Shown here in pieces: positions 24,649-32,035 of a stretch of 32,035 nucleotides of DNA (its first letter is position 1; every line of letters starts with the position of its first letter). Source of the DNA: Paludibacteraceae bacterium (GTDB lineage Bacteria; Bacteroidota; Bacteroidia; Bacteroidales; Paludibacteraceae). Both the position numbers and the translations under genes were made by a program. The notes beneath the pieces were generated by a model, which was not told where the DNA came from, ran no database searches, and was given only the letters and a program-made list of their open reading frames with translations. Where the stretch lies: assembly GCA_018433525.1 (NCBI GenBank), contig JAHDRA010000104.1:1-32035 (forward strand). Direction: 5' to 3'.

Positions 24649-25062
24649 TTACAAATCTTCCCAGCCATCTTCGTCATCGTCGAGGAAGAAAGGTTCAACA
24701 AAATCTTCCAAATCGCGACGTTCCTTTTTTGTAGGACGTCCACTACCGCGTATTCTTCCTGAACTATTCAGTTTTCCGAGTTCGAACAATTCGCGTTGAT
24801 CGGGAGTAGTAACATCAAGCAGATACTCGGGCAGCAATTTGGCATTCAATCTGTTTTCAGTCAAGGCCAGAACTTGGTAAGAAAAAAGTACGGGATTTCG
24901 TTTCACACCAACCACATCGCCAACACGAATCGAATGCGAAGCTTTCACCGGTTGCCCGTGAATCAGAATTTTCCCTTTTTTACAGGCTTCGGCAGCCAGC
25001 GAACGGGTTTTAAACAGCCTGACAGCCCACAGCCATTTGTCGATGCGCACTTCCGATTTCAT
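24649..25062 (-). CDS. hslR: S4-domain RNA-binding protein, Hsp15-like
   Basis: 137 residues. The N-terminal S4 domain (MKSEVRIDKWLWAVRLFKTR, then ACKKGKILIHGQPVK) is characteristic of Hsp15, which binds free 50S subunits carrying nascent chains after heat shock and helps recycle them. A basic linker (RIRGSGRPTKKERR) and an acidic tail (DDDEDGWEDL) follow, as in Bacteroidota members. It begins 12 bp after the pth stop on the same strand, so the two probably form a translation-quality-control operon. Confidence 0.88.
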   Translation of the reverse strand: MKSEVRIDKWLWAVRLFKTRSLAAEACKKGKILIHGQPVKASHSIRVGDVVGVKRNPVLFSYQVLALTENRLNAKLLPEYLLDVTTPDQRELFELGKLNSSGRIRGSGRPTKKERRDLEDFVEPFFLDDDEDGWEDL

Positions 25063-25074
25063 AAACAGAGGAAA

Positions 25075-25644
25075 TTATTTGTTGTTGTACAATGCCATCG
25101 TTTTTTCAACCCCAATCAAACAGAAACTTTTTATTACTTCTATGGCTTTTTCAATTCTCTCGGGCAATTGGGCAGCTTCTTCTTCCGTCCATTTTCCAAG
25201 TACATATTCAACTTGTCTGCCACGAGGGAAATCATTGCCTATTCCGAAACGCAATCGGGCATAGTGATTATGACCCAGTATTTCCTGAATATTTTTCAAG
25301 CCATTGTGTCCGGCATCCGAACCTTTGGGTTTCATACGAATTGTGCCAAACGGAAGAGCAATATCGTCCACCACTACCAATAAATGTTCTACATCGATTT
25401 TTTCCTTTTGCATCCAGTATCTCACGGCATTTCCGCTCAGATTGACAAAAGTGGAAGGTTTCAACAAAATGAGCGTATGACCTTTTAATTTCACTTCACT
25501 GACTGCTCCATAACGTTGGTCGGTAAAAAAAACATTGGACGCCTCAGCGAAAGCGTCCAATATCCTAAAACCTATGTTGTGGCGGGTATTTTCGTATTCA
25601 CTTCCAATATTGCCCAAACCTACAATTAAAAACTTCATATACAA
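25075..25644 (-). CDS. pth: Peptidyl-tRNA hydrolase
   Basis: Releases tRNA from peptidyl-tRNA that drops off ribosomes. The 189-residue protein has the catalytic histidine in RHNIGF (H22), the conserved LIVGLGNIG start and [10 protein letters not shown]...[12 protein letters not shown] blocks, and the [10 protein letters not shown] near-C-terminal motif. The frame starts [12 protein letters not shown]; the methionine at residue 3 is equally likely. Downstream hslR follows after 12 bp and rplY lies 114 bp upstream on the same strand. L25/Ctc and pth are commonly adjacent in bacteria. Confidence 0.96.
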   Translation of the reverse strand: MYMKFLIVGLGNIGSEYENTRHNIGFRILDAFAEASNVFFTDQRYGAVSEVKLKGHTLILLKPSTFVNLSGNAVRYWMQKEKIDVEHLLVVVDDIALPFGTIRMKPKGSDAGHNGLKNIQEILGHNHYARLRFGIGNDFPRGRQVEYVLGKWTEEEAAQLPERIEKAIEVIKSFCLIGVEKTMALYNNK

Positions 25645-25758
25645 TTATTTTCAAATCGGTTCATTATTGAACTTCTGAAAAATTTACGAACAAATCGGTT
25701 GTTACATTTGCCGAATTCTTTCTTTTAAAAGAAAAACGACAAACCATTAAAACAAAAA

Positions 25759-26331
25759 TTATTTTCCGCCTGCTGCAGCAGCATAAGAAGCTCTGGTAAC
25801 CTTAACCTGTGCAACAACGGCATTTTTTGCATTCAGAATTTCAAAATCGTTAAAGGAAAGACTTCCAACCTGAATGGTTTTGCCCAATCCAAGCGAAGAA
25901 ACATCAATAACTACTTTTTCAGGAAGTTTGGTATAAATTCCCTTCACTTTCAATTTTCTCATTTCAAGACTCAAACGTCCACCGGCTTTCACACCTTCAG
26001 CCAAACCTTCCAGTTTAACAGGCAACTCGACAACCACAGGTTTAGCTTCAGAAATCATAAAGAAGTCGATATGCAAAATTTTGTCCGTTACCGGGTGAAA
26101 TTGAACTTCCTTAACAATAGCTTTACATTTTTTCCCTTCTATATCGAGGTTTACCACAAATACATCAGGATTAACAATCAACTTTAAAACATCCACTTCA
26201 GAAACTGTGAAATGAACATTTTCTCCGTTTCCGTACAAAACACACGGAACTTTTTCAGAACTTCTTTCCAGCTTGCTGGCTTTTTTCCCAAACCCGTTAC
26301 GTAAGGCCCCTTTTAAATCAAATTCTTTCAT
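25759..26331 (-). CDS. rplY: 50S ribosomal protein L25/general stress protein Ctc
   Basis: 190 residues: an N-terminal 5S-rRNA-binding L25 domain (LRNGFGKKASKLERSSEKVPCVLYG, HFTVSEVD) followed by the C-terminal TL5/Ctc beta domain (VVELPVKLEGLAEGVKAGG, SLEMRKLKVKG). The family's two-domain form is about this length. The C-terminus ends in a short A/G-rich tail (SYAAAAGGK). It carries its own good promoter at 26435-26466 and probably leads a small translation operon with pth and hslR. Confidence 0.95.
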   Translation of the reverse strand: MKEFDLKGALRNGFGKKASKLERSSEKVPCVLYGNGENVHFTVSEVDVLKLIVNPDVFVVNLDIEGKKCKAIVKEVQFHPVTDKILHIDFFMISEAKPVVVELPVKLEGLAEGVKAGGRLSLEMRKLKVKGIYTKLPEKVVIDVSSLGLGKTIQVGSLSFNDFEILNAKNAVVAQVKVTRASYAAAAGGK

Positions 26332-26434
26332 TTTAACTTTAAATTAATGTGTTACTCAAAATTTAAGCATTAAAAAAACATGTGATTAGTAGCTTAATTT
26401 CCCATCACACTTTCTTTTTTCAAAAAAAGTGCTG

Positions 26435-26466
26435 CAAAGGTAGTTAATTTTTTGATGTAAAACAAG
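26435..26466 (-). promoter_or_regulatory. Bacteroidota-type promoter for rplY
   Basis: Minus strand reads CTTG (-33 region, 26463-26466), 20 bp spacer, then TACCTTTG (-7, 26435-26442), matching TTTG/N17-23/TAnnTTTG well. A transcript would start near 26428, giving a leader of just under 100 nt. Confidence 0.6.
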
Positions 26467-26586
26467 ATAAAAACTACCCAAATTATTCGAATAAACCTAT
26501 CAATTACAATCAAAATAAAGAACAAAAAACTGGTCATTATTATTAATTTATACATTATTAGAAAGTTAGATTTGATTTATCAGCAC

Positions 26587-26611
26587 TCTGTCGGTAAAAA
26601 TATTCGACAGA
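26587..26611. promoter_or_regulatory. Inverted repeat upstream of the infC promoter
   Basis: TCTGTCG and CGACAGA, 7 bp each, separated by 11 bp. It ends about 26 bp before the TATATTTG box, overlapping where the -35-like region and upstream contacts would be. Symmetry and spacing suit a dimeric regulator. Not a terminator: no T-run follows. Confidence 0.4.
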
Positions 26612-26637
26612 ATAATGGAAAATTAAAAAAAAACATT

Positions 26638-26645
26638 TATATTTG
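26638..26645 (+). promoter_or_regulatory. Candidate -7 element for the infC-rpmI-rplT operon
   Basis: TATATTTG is a perfect TAnnTTTG match, followed by GC, 57 bp upstream of the infC start. No TTTG -33 box is present at the expected distance. Predicted leader about 50 nt. Confidence 0.5.
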
Positions 26646-26687
26646 CAGTCTTAAAATTTTAAAATAATACGTTTGAAAATTAATAAC

Positions 26688-26694
26688 GAGGAGG
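26688..26694 (+). promoter_or_regulatory. Strong Shine-Dalgarno sequence for infC
   Basis: GAGGAGG, 7 nt before an ATA codon at 26702. Bacteroidota genes mostly lack such sites, so its presence identifies the unusual start of infC: the first in-frame GTG (26720) would be 25 nt away, too far for this site. Confidence 0.7.
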
Positions 26695-26701
26695 AACAGT
26701 T

Positions 26702-27256
26702 ATAGCTAAACAATTATCTGTGAAACAACAAGGTAAGTCAACAGAACAGCTCCATAGAATTAACGAAAATATTAAGGGAGTAAAAGAAGTTCGTCTGGTT
26801 GGCGAAAATGTCGAACCGGGAATTTATCCTATACAGCGAGCTTTAGAAATAGCCGAAGAACAAAATTTGGACTTGGTTGAAATTTCAGCCAAAGCAGATC
26901 CTCCTGTATGCAAGGTGATTGATTATCAGAAATTTCTATATCAGCTCAAAAAGCGTGAAAAGGAACTGAAAGCCAAAACGGCTAAAGTGGTAGTAAAGGA
27001 AATTCGTTTTGGACCACAAACCGACGAGCACGATTACAACTTCAAGCTGAAACACGCACAAAACTTTCTGAAAGAAGGTTGCAAAGTGAAAGCTTATGTA
27101 TTTTTCAAGGGTCGTTCCATTCTTTTCAAAGAACAGGCAGAAGTGCTGCTGCTACGTTTCGCCAACGATTTGGAGGAATATGCCAAAGTAGAGCAATTGC
27201 CGATTTTGGAAGGAAAAAGAATGACAATACAGTTATCGCCAAAAAAATCAAAATAA
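26702..27256 (+). CDS. infC: Translation initiation factor IF-3, with rare ATA start codon
   Basis: Binds the 30S subunit, blocks premature 50S joining and checks the start codon. The N-terminal domain holds [21 protein letters not shown] and the C-terminal domain holds [21 protein letters not shown], both classic IF-3 blocks. Starting at ATA (26702) gives 184 residues beginning [10 protein letters not shown], correctly spaced from GAGGAGG; the alternatives are GTG at 26720 or a longer unsupported frame. Enterobacterial infC uses a rare AUU start that IF-3 rejects, giving autoregulation. The ATA here probably serves the same feedback. First gene of infC-rpmI-rplT. Confidence 0.93.
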   Translation: MAKQLSVKQQGKSTEQLHRINENIKGVKEVRLVGENVEPGIYPIQRALEIAEEQNLDLVEISAKADPPVCKVIDYQKFLYQLKKREKELKAKTAKVVVKEIRFGPQTDEHDYNFKLKHAQNFLKEGCKVKAYVFFKGRSILFKEQAEVLLLRFANDLEEYAKVEQLPILEGKRMTIQLSPKKSK

Positions 27257-27304
27257 AGACATTAATTTAATTCAATTATTCAATTTACTAAATATTTAAG
27301 CGAA

Positions 27305-27502
27305 ATGCCAAAGAAAAAGACAAACTCTGGAGCAAAGAAAAGATTTACGTTGACCGGAACAGGAAAAATAAAAAGGAAACACGCTTTTAAGAGCCATATT
27401 TTGACTAAAAAGACAAAAAAACAAAAACGTAACTTAACCCACAGCGCTCTCGTTCACAAAGCTAATTTGGAGAGTGTGAAAGAGTTATTAAATTTAAAAT
27501 AA
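27305..27502 (+). CDS. rpmI: 50S ribosomal protein L35
   Basis: 65 residues, strongly basic, opening [20 protein letters not shown] as in typical L35, ending VKELLNLK. It lies 48 bp after infC and 86 bp before rplT in the conserved IF3-L35-L20 order. A small hairpin-prone stretch (CCGTTGAAAAAAGACGG, 27544-27560) lies in the gap to rplT. Confidence 0.96.
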   Translation: MPKKKTNSGAKKRFTLTGTGKIKRKHAFKSHILTKKTKKQKRNLTHSALVHKANLESVKELLNLK

Positions 27503-27588
27503 AGTAATTTTTTTATTCAGTAATCAGAATGCTTAGCCCAAAGTCCGTTGAAAAAAGACGGCGCTGACATTCATAAATTTTATCGATT

Positions 27589-27939
27589 ATGCCAAGATCT
27601 GTTAATCATGTTGCTTCGCGCAAAAGAAGAAAAAGAATTCTTAACCTGACAAAAGGTTATTTCGGCAGCCGCAAGAATGTGTGGACTGTTGCCAAAAACA
27701 CTTGGGAAAAAGGCTTGCTCTATGCTTATCGCGACCGCAAGGCCAAAAAAAGAAGTTTCCGCGCTTTATGGATTCAACGTATCAACGCTGCTGCACGGCT
27801 CGAAGGTTCATCTTATTCCCGATTGATGGGAGCACTACACAAGTCCGGTATCGTAATTAACCGCAAGGTGCTCGCCGATTTGGCCATGAATCATCCCGAA
27901 GCATTCAAAGCTATCGTACAAAAAGCAAAAAATGCATAA
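27589..27939 (+). CDS. rplT: 50S ribosomal protein L20
   Basis: 116 residues with the canonical L20 sequence: [54 protein letters not shown] and an ending in AKNA. L20 binds 23S rRNA early in assembly and in several bacteria represses its own operon. I see no recognisable L20 leader structure here. Last gene of the operon; the intrinsic terminator follows 52 bp later. Confidence 0.97.
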   Translation: MPRSVNHVASRKRRKRILNLTKGYFGSRKNVWTVAKNTWEKGLLYAYRDRKAKKRSFRALWIQRINAAARLEGSSYSRLMGALHKSGIVINRKVLADLAMNHPEAFKAIVQKAKNA

Positions 27940-27991
27940 ACCGTTTTCCCTTGTAAAAAACCTTTACGGGGTTTATTGGAAAATTTTAAGT

Positions 27992-28026
27992 AAAAAAGGC
28001 TGACTAGAAGTAGGACAGCCTTTTTT
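27992..28026. terminator. Bidirectional intrinsic terminator between rplT and the dehydrogenase gene
   Basis: AAAAAAGGCTG (27992-28002) pairs perfectly with CAGCCTTTTTT (28016-28026), loop 13 nt, with a T-run on the plus strand and also on the minus strand. It suits termination of the infC operon from the left and the convergent dehydrogenase gene from the right. Confidence 0.85.
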
Positions 28027-28175
28027 ATTGGATATTGAAATGAAAATCCGCAAAACTCCCGGTTTCAATGTCTCGGTAAAATTTCAATTAATAGCTGATA
28101 AACAGTAAATTTTATAAAACATTAAATTTATACAATTAACTGATATTCATTATTTTGTACTGTAATAAAAGCCAG

Positions 28176-29177
28176 TTAAGCCGAAATTTCATTCACCAGC
28201 GGTTTTCCATCCACAAAATCCTGAATGTTTTGCAGCGTGATACGGGCGATTTCCGAAAGAGCTTCTTTGGTAAAAAATGCTTGATGAGATGTAACGATTA
28301 CATTGTTGAAAGTAAGAAGACGTGCCAGAATGTCGTCGTCGATCACAATATCGGAATGATCCTCGTAAAAATAATCTCCTTCTTCTTCGTACACATCCAA
28401 GCCGGCATAACCTATTTTTTTACTTTTCAGTGCATCTATCAGAGCTTTGGTCTTAATTAGCTTTCCTCTACCCGTATTGATAATCATTACGCCTTCTTTC
28501 ATTTTATGGATGGATTTTTCATTAATAAGATATTCCGTTTCTTTGGTCAACGGACAGTGTAAAGAAATAACATCGGAAAGTCCATACAATTCATCTAGTT
28601 GGGTATATCGAATACCGTTTGTTTCGGCAAATTGCGTATCGGGATACAAATCATAGGCAAGAACGTTCATTCCCATGCTTTTCAGAATTTGAATTACAAT
28701 TTTTCCTATTTTTCCCGTTCCGATTATTCCGGCTGTTTTACCGTTCATTTCAAATCCCATTAATCCTTCCAATGCAAAATTTCCTTCACGCGTTCGAGTG
28801 TAAGCTTTATGAATTTTTCGGTTCAGCGTAAGCATCAAGGCAATGGTATGCTCTGCTATGGAATGAGGGGAATAGGCCGGCACACGCACAACCTTTATTT
28901 TGCCTTTTGCAGCTTTTAAATCAACATTGTTGTAGCCTGCCGAGCGAAGTGCGATCAGTTTTACACCATTTTCTACTAGAATATCAATTACTTCCGCATC
29001 AACTTCCGCATTGACAAAAATACAAACCACATCGGCTCCTTTGGTCAAAATGGCATTGTCTTTACTTAAATGACTTTTTTGAAATTTAATATCGAAACCA
29101 TATTGTTGATTTTTTTCTTTAAAAAAAATTTCGTCGTATGATTTTGCGTCAAATAAGATAACTTTTGTTTTCATCAT
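28176..29177 (-). CDS. ldhA: D-lactate dehydrogenase-type 2-hydroxyacid dehydrogenase
   Basis: NAD-dependent reduction of pyruvate to D-lactate is the likely reaction. About 333 residues from the tandem ATGs at 29172-29177. The Rossmann motif GIIGTGKIG lies mid-protein, followed by the conserved RSAGYNNVD, NTGRGKLI, GLDVYEEEG and TSHQAFFT segments; the last carries the catalytic histidine and fits D-LDH better than phosphoglycerate dehydrogenase. The frame stays open upstream to 29216, but that part falls within the duplicated leader element, so the tandem ATGs are preferred. Transcribed alone or from the upstream HD gene; the duplicated hairpin leader ends exactly at its start codon. Confidence 0.9.
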   Translation of the reverse strand: MMKTKVILFDAKSYDEIFFKEKNQQYGFDIKFQKSHLSKDNAILTKGADVVCIFVNAEVDAEVIDILVENGVKLIALRSAGYNNVDLKAAKGKIKVVRVPAYSPHSIAEHTIALMLTLNRKIHKAYTRTREGNFALEGLMGFEMNGKTAGIIGTGKIGKIVIQILKSMGMNVLAYDLYPDTQFAETNGIRYTQLDELYGLSDVISLHCPLTKETEYLINEKSIHKMKEGVMIINTGRGKLIKTKALIDALKSKKIGYAGLDVYEEEGDYFYEDHSDIVIDDDILARLLTFNNVIVTSHQAFFTKEALSEIARITLQNIQDFVDGKPLVNEISA

Positions 29178-29263
29178 AATATAATTTATTTTTTTAAAGT
29201 CTGATGGAACCCACATGCCTGAATATATTCATTCGTGTTTGTGTATGCAATACAGGTGGGTTT
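29171..29263 (-). repeat. Duplicated hairpin leader, copy 1, directly before ldhA
   Basis: About 93 bp matching 31456-31539. Shared blocks are ATATAATTTATTTTTT, CTGATGGAACC and GTGTTTGTGTATGCAA, plus a terminal TGGGTTT. AACCCAC (29208-29214) pairs with GTGGGTT (29256-29262), forming the base of a hairpin. Read on the minus strand, the hairpin is followed by an A/T-rich stretch and the ATGATGAAAAC start of ldhA, so it sits in the 5' untranslated region. The 29264-29304 remainder up to the HD gene stop is plain AT-rich sequence. Confidence 0.7.
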
Positions 29264-29304
29264 CATGTTGTTATTTTTATCCGATTTATTTGCTTAGTTG
29301 CAAT

Positions 29305-31353
29305 TTAAACATTTGTTGATAAGTTTTTGTTTATCTCCGGATAAGTAATTCGAGAATGAAAGATACTTTTTATTTTTTCTTTCAGAACCTTTTTAACAGT
29401 TTCGACATCTCTAAAACTAATGGGAGCATCTTTTAATTGTCCTTCGGCAATTTGCGTATTGATAATACTTTCCACCATTTGATCTATGCTTTCTTCTGTA
29501 TATTCGCTCAAAGTACGGGAACGGGCTTCCACTGCATCCGCCATCATCAAAATGGCCGTCTCCTTAGTATTTGGGAGAGGACCGGGATATGAAAACACAT
29601 CTTCAGGGGGTTCTATGCCGGGATTATCATTGATAAAGGAAACATAAAAATATTTTGTTTTACTTGTGCCGTGATGTGTAGTAATAAAATTAATAATTTG
29701 ATTGGGAAGATGATTTTTCCTGGCAATTTCTACTCCATTGGCAACATGCTCAATTATCAGTTTTGCAGCTTCCTCGTACTGCATCGAGAGCAAAGGATTT
29801 TTTCCTCCTATTTGATTTTCGGTAAAAAATTCGGGGTTTTTCATTTTTCCTATATCATGGTAAAGAGCTCCTGTTCTTACAAGTAAACTATTGGCATTGA
29901 TTTTTTTTGCGGCTTCAGTTGCCAGATTAGATACCTGAAGTGAATGCTGAAAAGTACCGGGAGCAACTTCGGCAAATTTCATCAACAAATCGCTATTGAC
30001 ATTGGTTAGTTCTACCAATGTTACAGCCGAAAGTAGTCCAAACATTTTTTCGAATATATATATCAGCAAATATGCAAACAAAAGGAAAAGGGAACTGACA
30101 GCAAAACTAATAATAGGATACCAATCGATTTTGGAAATATTTCCTTCTGTCATGAGTTCGAGCGAAAGATATACAACGGTATAACTTAAAAAAATGTATA
30201 GCGCAGTTTGTGCCAATTGGGAACGCTGTGTCATATCCTTTAAACTGGAGACGGCAACCATGCCAGCAGTTATTTGCAACAAAGCAAATTGGAATGGATT
30301 GTCGGTCATAAAAGACACGATAAAAATAACGATAATATGTACGAAAAGAGCCGTTCGAGAATCGTAAAATACACGAACTATTATGGGTAATAAAGCAAAA
30401 GGAACAATATAGTAGCTTAACGAAGAATATCGAATAGTCAATGAAGTAAGCCCTACAATTAGGATGATGAGCAGGGACAAAAACAGTAAATTATTAAAAT
30501 TGTCCAAGATTCTTGGTCGAAAAAGATAAATGTAAAGAATCAGGAGCGTAATTAAACCGATTACCAATAAAATTTTGCCTGTTAAAACTATAGCCGTTTG
30601 CTCGAATGCCGATTTTCTGTTTTCGTTTTCGATTTGTAAAGATCGGAGTATGGCATAAGCTTCGGGAGAAACGATTTCACCTTTATCGATAATTCGTTCG
30701 CCTGATTGCACCATGCCAACAGTAAGTGAAAGATTTTTAAGCAATTCGTTTTTGGCTGTTTCGGAAGTGATGCTGTCATAGCGTAGGTTTTCTACCAGAT
30801 AATTGTTAATATCTAATTCCTTGATATTTTCCTGATTGCTTTTAACTATTTCTTCATATGCAGTTTTTGGCGTGTAAATTTCATTTAAGGTAGCAAGTTG
30901 CGAAATTCTTCCCGGTAAAATACGGTAGATTTTTTTCACATTCCATTTTTGCAAATTATTGTAATCGTCATTCGAAATAATTCCTTTCGAGTAAATCGAT
31001 TTCAACTTTTCTTCAATGAAGGTAGTCAAATCCGGGGAAATATTGCCGGACCTGCTGCTGTCGATTTTAAATTTATTTATCTGAATATGCATTACAGTGG
31101 TATCCAGATTGAAGTATGGTGTAAAATTCTTGAGAATTTCCTTTTTCTCTTTTTCAATTTGCTCATTGCTTTTGTATATCGGAAAATCAAAAGGTGCAGT
31201 CAAAAGTTCATACGACCAAGGTTTACCTTCTTCAAACTGATAATTGAAAGTGCTTTCATGCGGATAAAGTTCTACAATTATTATTACCAAAGCGAAAGCA
31301 AGCAAAAGTTTTAAAACGGTTTCAAATTTCTTTTTGTTGACTTTCAGTTTCAT
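29305..31353 (-). CDS. pgpH: 7TM-HD phosphodiesterase, PgpH-like
   Basis: 682 residues. One N-terminal membrane helix (about 13-28), an extracytoplasmic 7TMR-HDED-type domain to about 250, then seven membrane helices (about 255-430), then a cytoplasmic HD domain. HD residues visible: H470 (FQHSLQVSN), H499-D500 (ALYHDIGKM), H in IIEHVANG, and the HH pair in FITTHHGTSK. This is the PgpH architecture, whose characterised members hydrolyse the second messenger c-di-AMP and help control turgor and cell-wall state. No diadenylate cyclase is visible in the window. A second copy of the ldhA leader lies 103 bp upstream of its start. Confidence 0.92.
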   Translation of the reverse strand: MKLKVNKKKFETVLKLLLAFALVIIIVELYPHESTFNYQFEEGKPWSYELLTAPFDFPIYKSNEQIEKEKKEILKNFTPYFNLDTTVMHIQINKFKIDSSRSGNISPDLTTFIEEKLKSIYSKGIISNDDYNNLQKWNVKKIYRILPGRISQLATLNEIYTPKTAYEEIVKSNQENIKELDINNYLVENLRYDSITSETAKNELLKNLSLTVGMVQSGERIIDKGEIVSPEAYAILRSLQIENENRKSAFEQTAIVLTGKILLVIGLITLLILYIYLFRPRILDNFNNLLFLSLLIILIVGLTSLTIRYSSLSYYIVPFALLPIIVRVFYDSRTALFVHIIVIFIVSFMTDNPFQFALLQITAGMVAVSSLKDMTQRSQLAQTALYIFLSYTVVYLSLELMTEGNISKIDWYPIISFAVSSLFLLFAYLLIYIFEKMFGLLSAVTLVELTNVNSDLLMKFAEVAPGTFQHSLQVSNLATEAAKKINANSLLVRTGALYHDIGKMKNPEFFTENQIGGKNPLLSMQYEEAAKLIIEHVANGVEIARKNHLPNQIINFITTHHGTSKTKYFYVSFINDNPGIEPPEDVFSYPGPLPNTKETAILMMADAVEARSRTLSEYTEESIDQMVESIINTQIAEGQLKDAPISFRDVETVKKVLKEKIKSIFHSRITYPEINKNLSTNV

Positions 31354-31455
31354 GACTTTTTGTTTTTTGATTTACTACTGTAAAAATCTTTATTTCTCTA
31401 ATCAGCAAAAATTTGTGGAATGTTCAGATTTTTCTTGTTAATAATTCCTGTTTTT

Positions 31456-31539
31456 TCATCAGAATATAATTTATTTTTTAAAGGTCTGATGGAACCTACA
31501 TGTCTAATATGTGTTTGTGTATGCAACACATGTGGGTTT
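31456..31539 (-). repeat. Duplicated hairpin leader, copy 2, upstream of the 7TM-HD gene
   Basis: 84 bp matching copy 1, shorter in the loop. AACCTACATGT (31493-31503) pairs with ACATGTGGGTT (31528-31538) with one G:T, a longer stem than copy 1. On the minus strand the homology runs into CTGATGAAAAAACAG, mirroring the ldhA start region, and opens an 11-codon frame (MKKQELLTRKI, stop) before the HD gene. Confidence 0.7.
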
Positions 31540-31917
31540 GATTTAAAATTTTGTTTTGTAAAGATTTCGACGCCGTAAAAAAGCTAAAAATTAAAAAAAC
31601 ACGCCTTATGCTTATCAGTTTTATTTACTTGTGAATCAAAAATTAAGAATATGAGCCACTATAGAAAAAAGAGTGAAAATACCAAAAGAATTGGGTTGAT
31701 AGCATTATGTTGCATGTAACATGTAAAATATAGTTATTCAGATGGTAAAGATACAACAAAAAATTATTTTGAAGGCCGAATTTGAATCAACGATAAAATG
31801 TTTTCATGCCACCAATTTGATGCGATGTTTAATCTGTGGGTAAGAGATATAAAATTTTACATTGTTGTCCGGTAAACATTTATAAAAATTAGTAAAAACC
31901 AATATAGAAAATGTCTT

Positions 31918-32029
31918 ACTATAATATCGCCCCTAATGGGGCTTAGATTTTGTGGGTTGAATTTTTCTACCATAATTTCGCTGCAATGCAGCTTTCTCTT
32001 AAGTCCCATCGGGACGATATTATGGTAGT
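31918..32029. mobile_element. MITE-like or interspersed palindromic element
   Basis: 112 bp with imperfect terminal inverted repeats. The left end ACTATAATATCGCCCC and the right end GGGACGATATTATGGTAGT pair over about 28 bases with a few mismatches. Internal small hairpins: GCCCC-TAAT-GGGGC (31929-31942), GCTGCA-A-TGCAGC (31980-31992) and TCCC-ATC-GGGA (32004-32014). No coding capacity. This is the form of short interspersed elements often seen between Bacteroidota genes; no target-site duplication could be judged so close to the window end. Confidence 0.55.
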
Positions 32030-32035
32030 CAATAA

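Larger units (their letters stand above)
26332..26701. other. Divergent promoter region between rplY and infC
   Basis: 370 bp without genes. It contains the rplY promoter, the infC promoter, an inverted repeat (26587-26611) and the infC ribosome-binding site, each listed separately. The rest is A/T-rich. Confidence 0.8.
31354..32035. other. Non-coding end of window with two repeats
   Basis: About 680 bp with no credible gene on either strand. It holds copy 2 of the duplicated leader (31456-31539) and a MITE-like inverted repeat (31918-32029). Other parts are low-complexity AT-rich sequence. Confidence 0.65.

Noticed and set aside
29178..29216. Longer N-terminus for the dehydrogenase beginning MWVPSDF
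   Set aside because: This extension is translated from the duplicated leader element; the family N-terminus begins at MKTKVILF.

Overview
This looks like a chromosomal segment of a Bacteroidota bacterium. The DNA is AT-rich. Recognisable promoters follow the phylum's TAnnTTTG -7 pattern. The core genes (infC-rpmI-rplT, a Ctc/L25 protein, a 7TM-HD phosphodiesterase, a MEMO-AMMECR1 fusion) and the CrtB/CrtI/CruF-type carotenoid operon fit that phylum. No rRNA, tRNA, CRISPR array or integrase gene was seen.

Layout. (1) 1-5489, minus strand: a compact seven-gene carotenoid operon, crtB > idi > cruF-like > acyltransferase > glycosyltransferase > TPR protein > crtI (cut by the window edge). Together these would make IPP/DMAPP, phytoene, a desaturated and hydrated acyclic carotenoid, and probably a glycosylated, acylated end product. 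(2) 6083-7528, plus strand: a MEMO-AMMECR1 fusion, followed by a non-coding stretch with a broken gene remnant. (3) 8089-20903: an accessory region more AT-rich than its flanks, with every gene on the minus strand. Its genes are separated by structured repeats of about 130 bp that look like integron attC sites, so the region reads as a cassette array without a visible integrase. The cargo is an outer-membrane lipocalin, a 9.6-kb five-gene operon, a DUF2971 protein and a HEPN-domain protein. (4) 21262-29177: ordinary chromosome, with a membrane protein, an RluA-type pseudouridine synthase, a HAD phosphatase, Hsp15-like, Pth, L25/Ctc, the infC-rpmI-rplT operon and a D-lactate dehydrogenase-type enzyme. 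(5) 29171-32035: a PgpH-like 7TM-HD gene between two copies of a duplicated hairpin leader, then a non-coding end carrying a MITE-like inverted repeat.

The best candidate for an undescribed system is the operon at 9130-18772. All five genes overlap their neighbours by 4-11 nt: a 1443-residue UPF1-like SF1 helicase, a 667-residue protein ending in a HEPN-like R-x6-H motif, a 317-residue coiled-coil protein whose C-terminus resembles DUF1257/DUF2997, a two-part AAA+ ATPase with a ClpB-like active half, and a small NrdG-like radical SAM protein. I recognise the domains but not the combination as any named system. Its place among HEPN and DUF2971 cassettes suggests a defence or conflict role, which is inference. 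The operon is bounded by a 29-bp imperfect direct repeat that also supplies the stop codon of its last gene.
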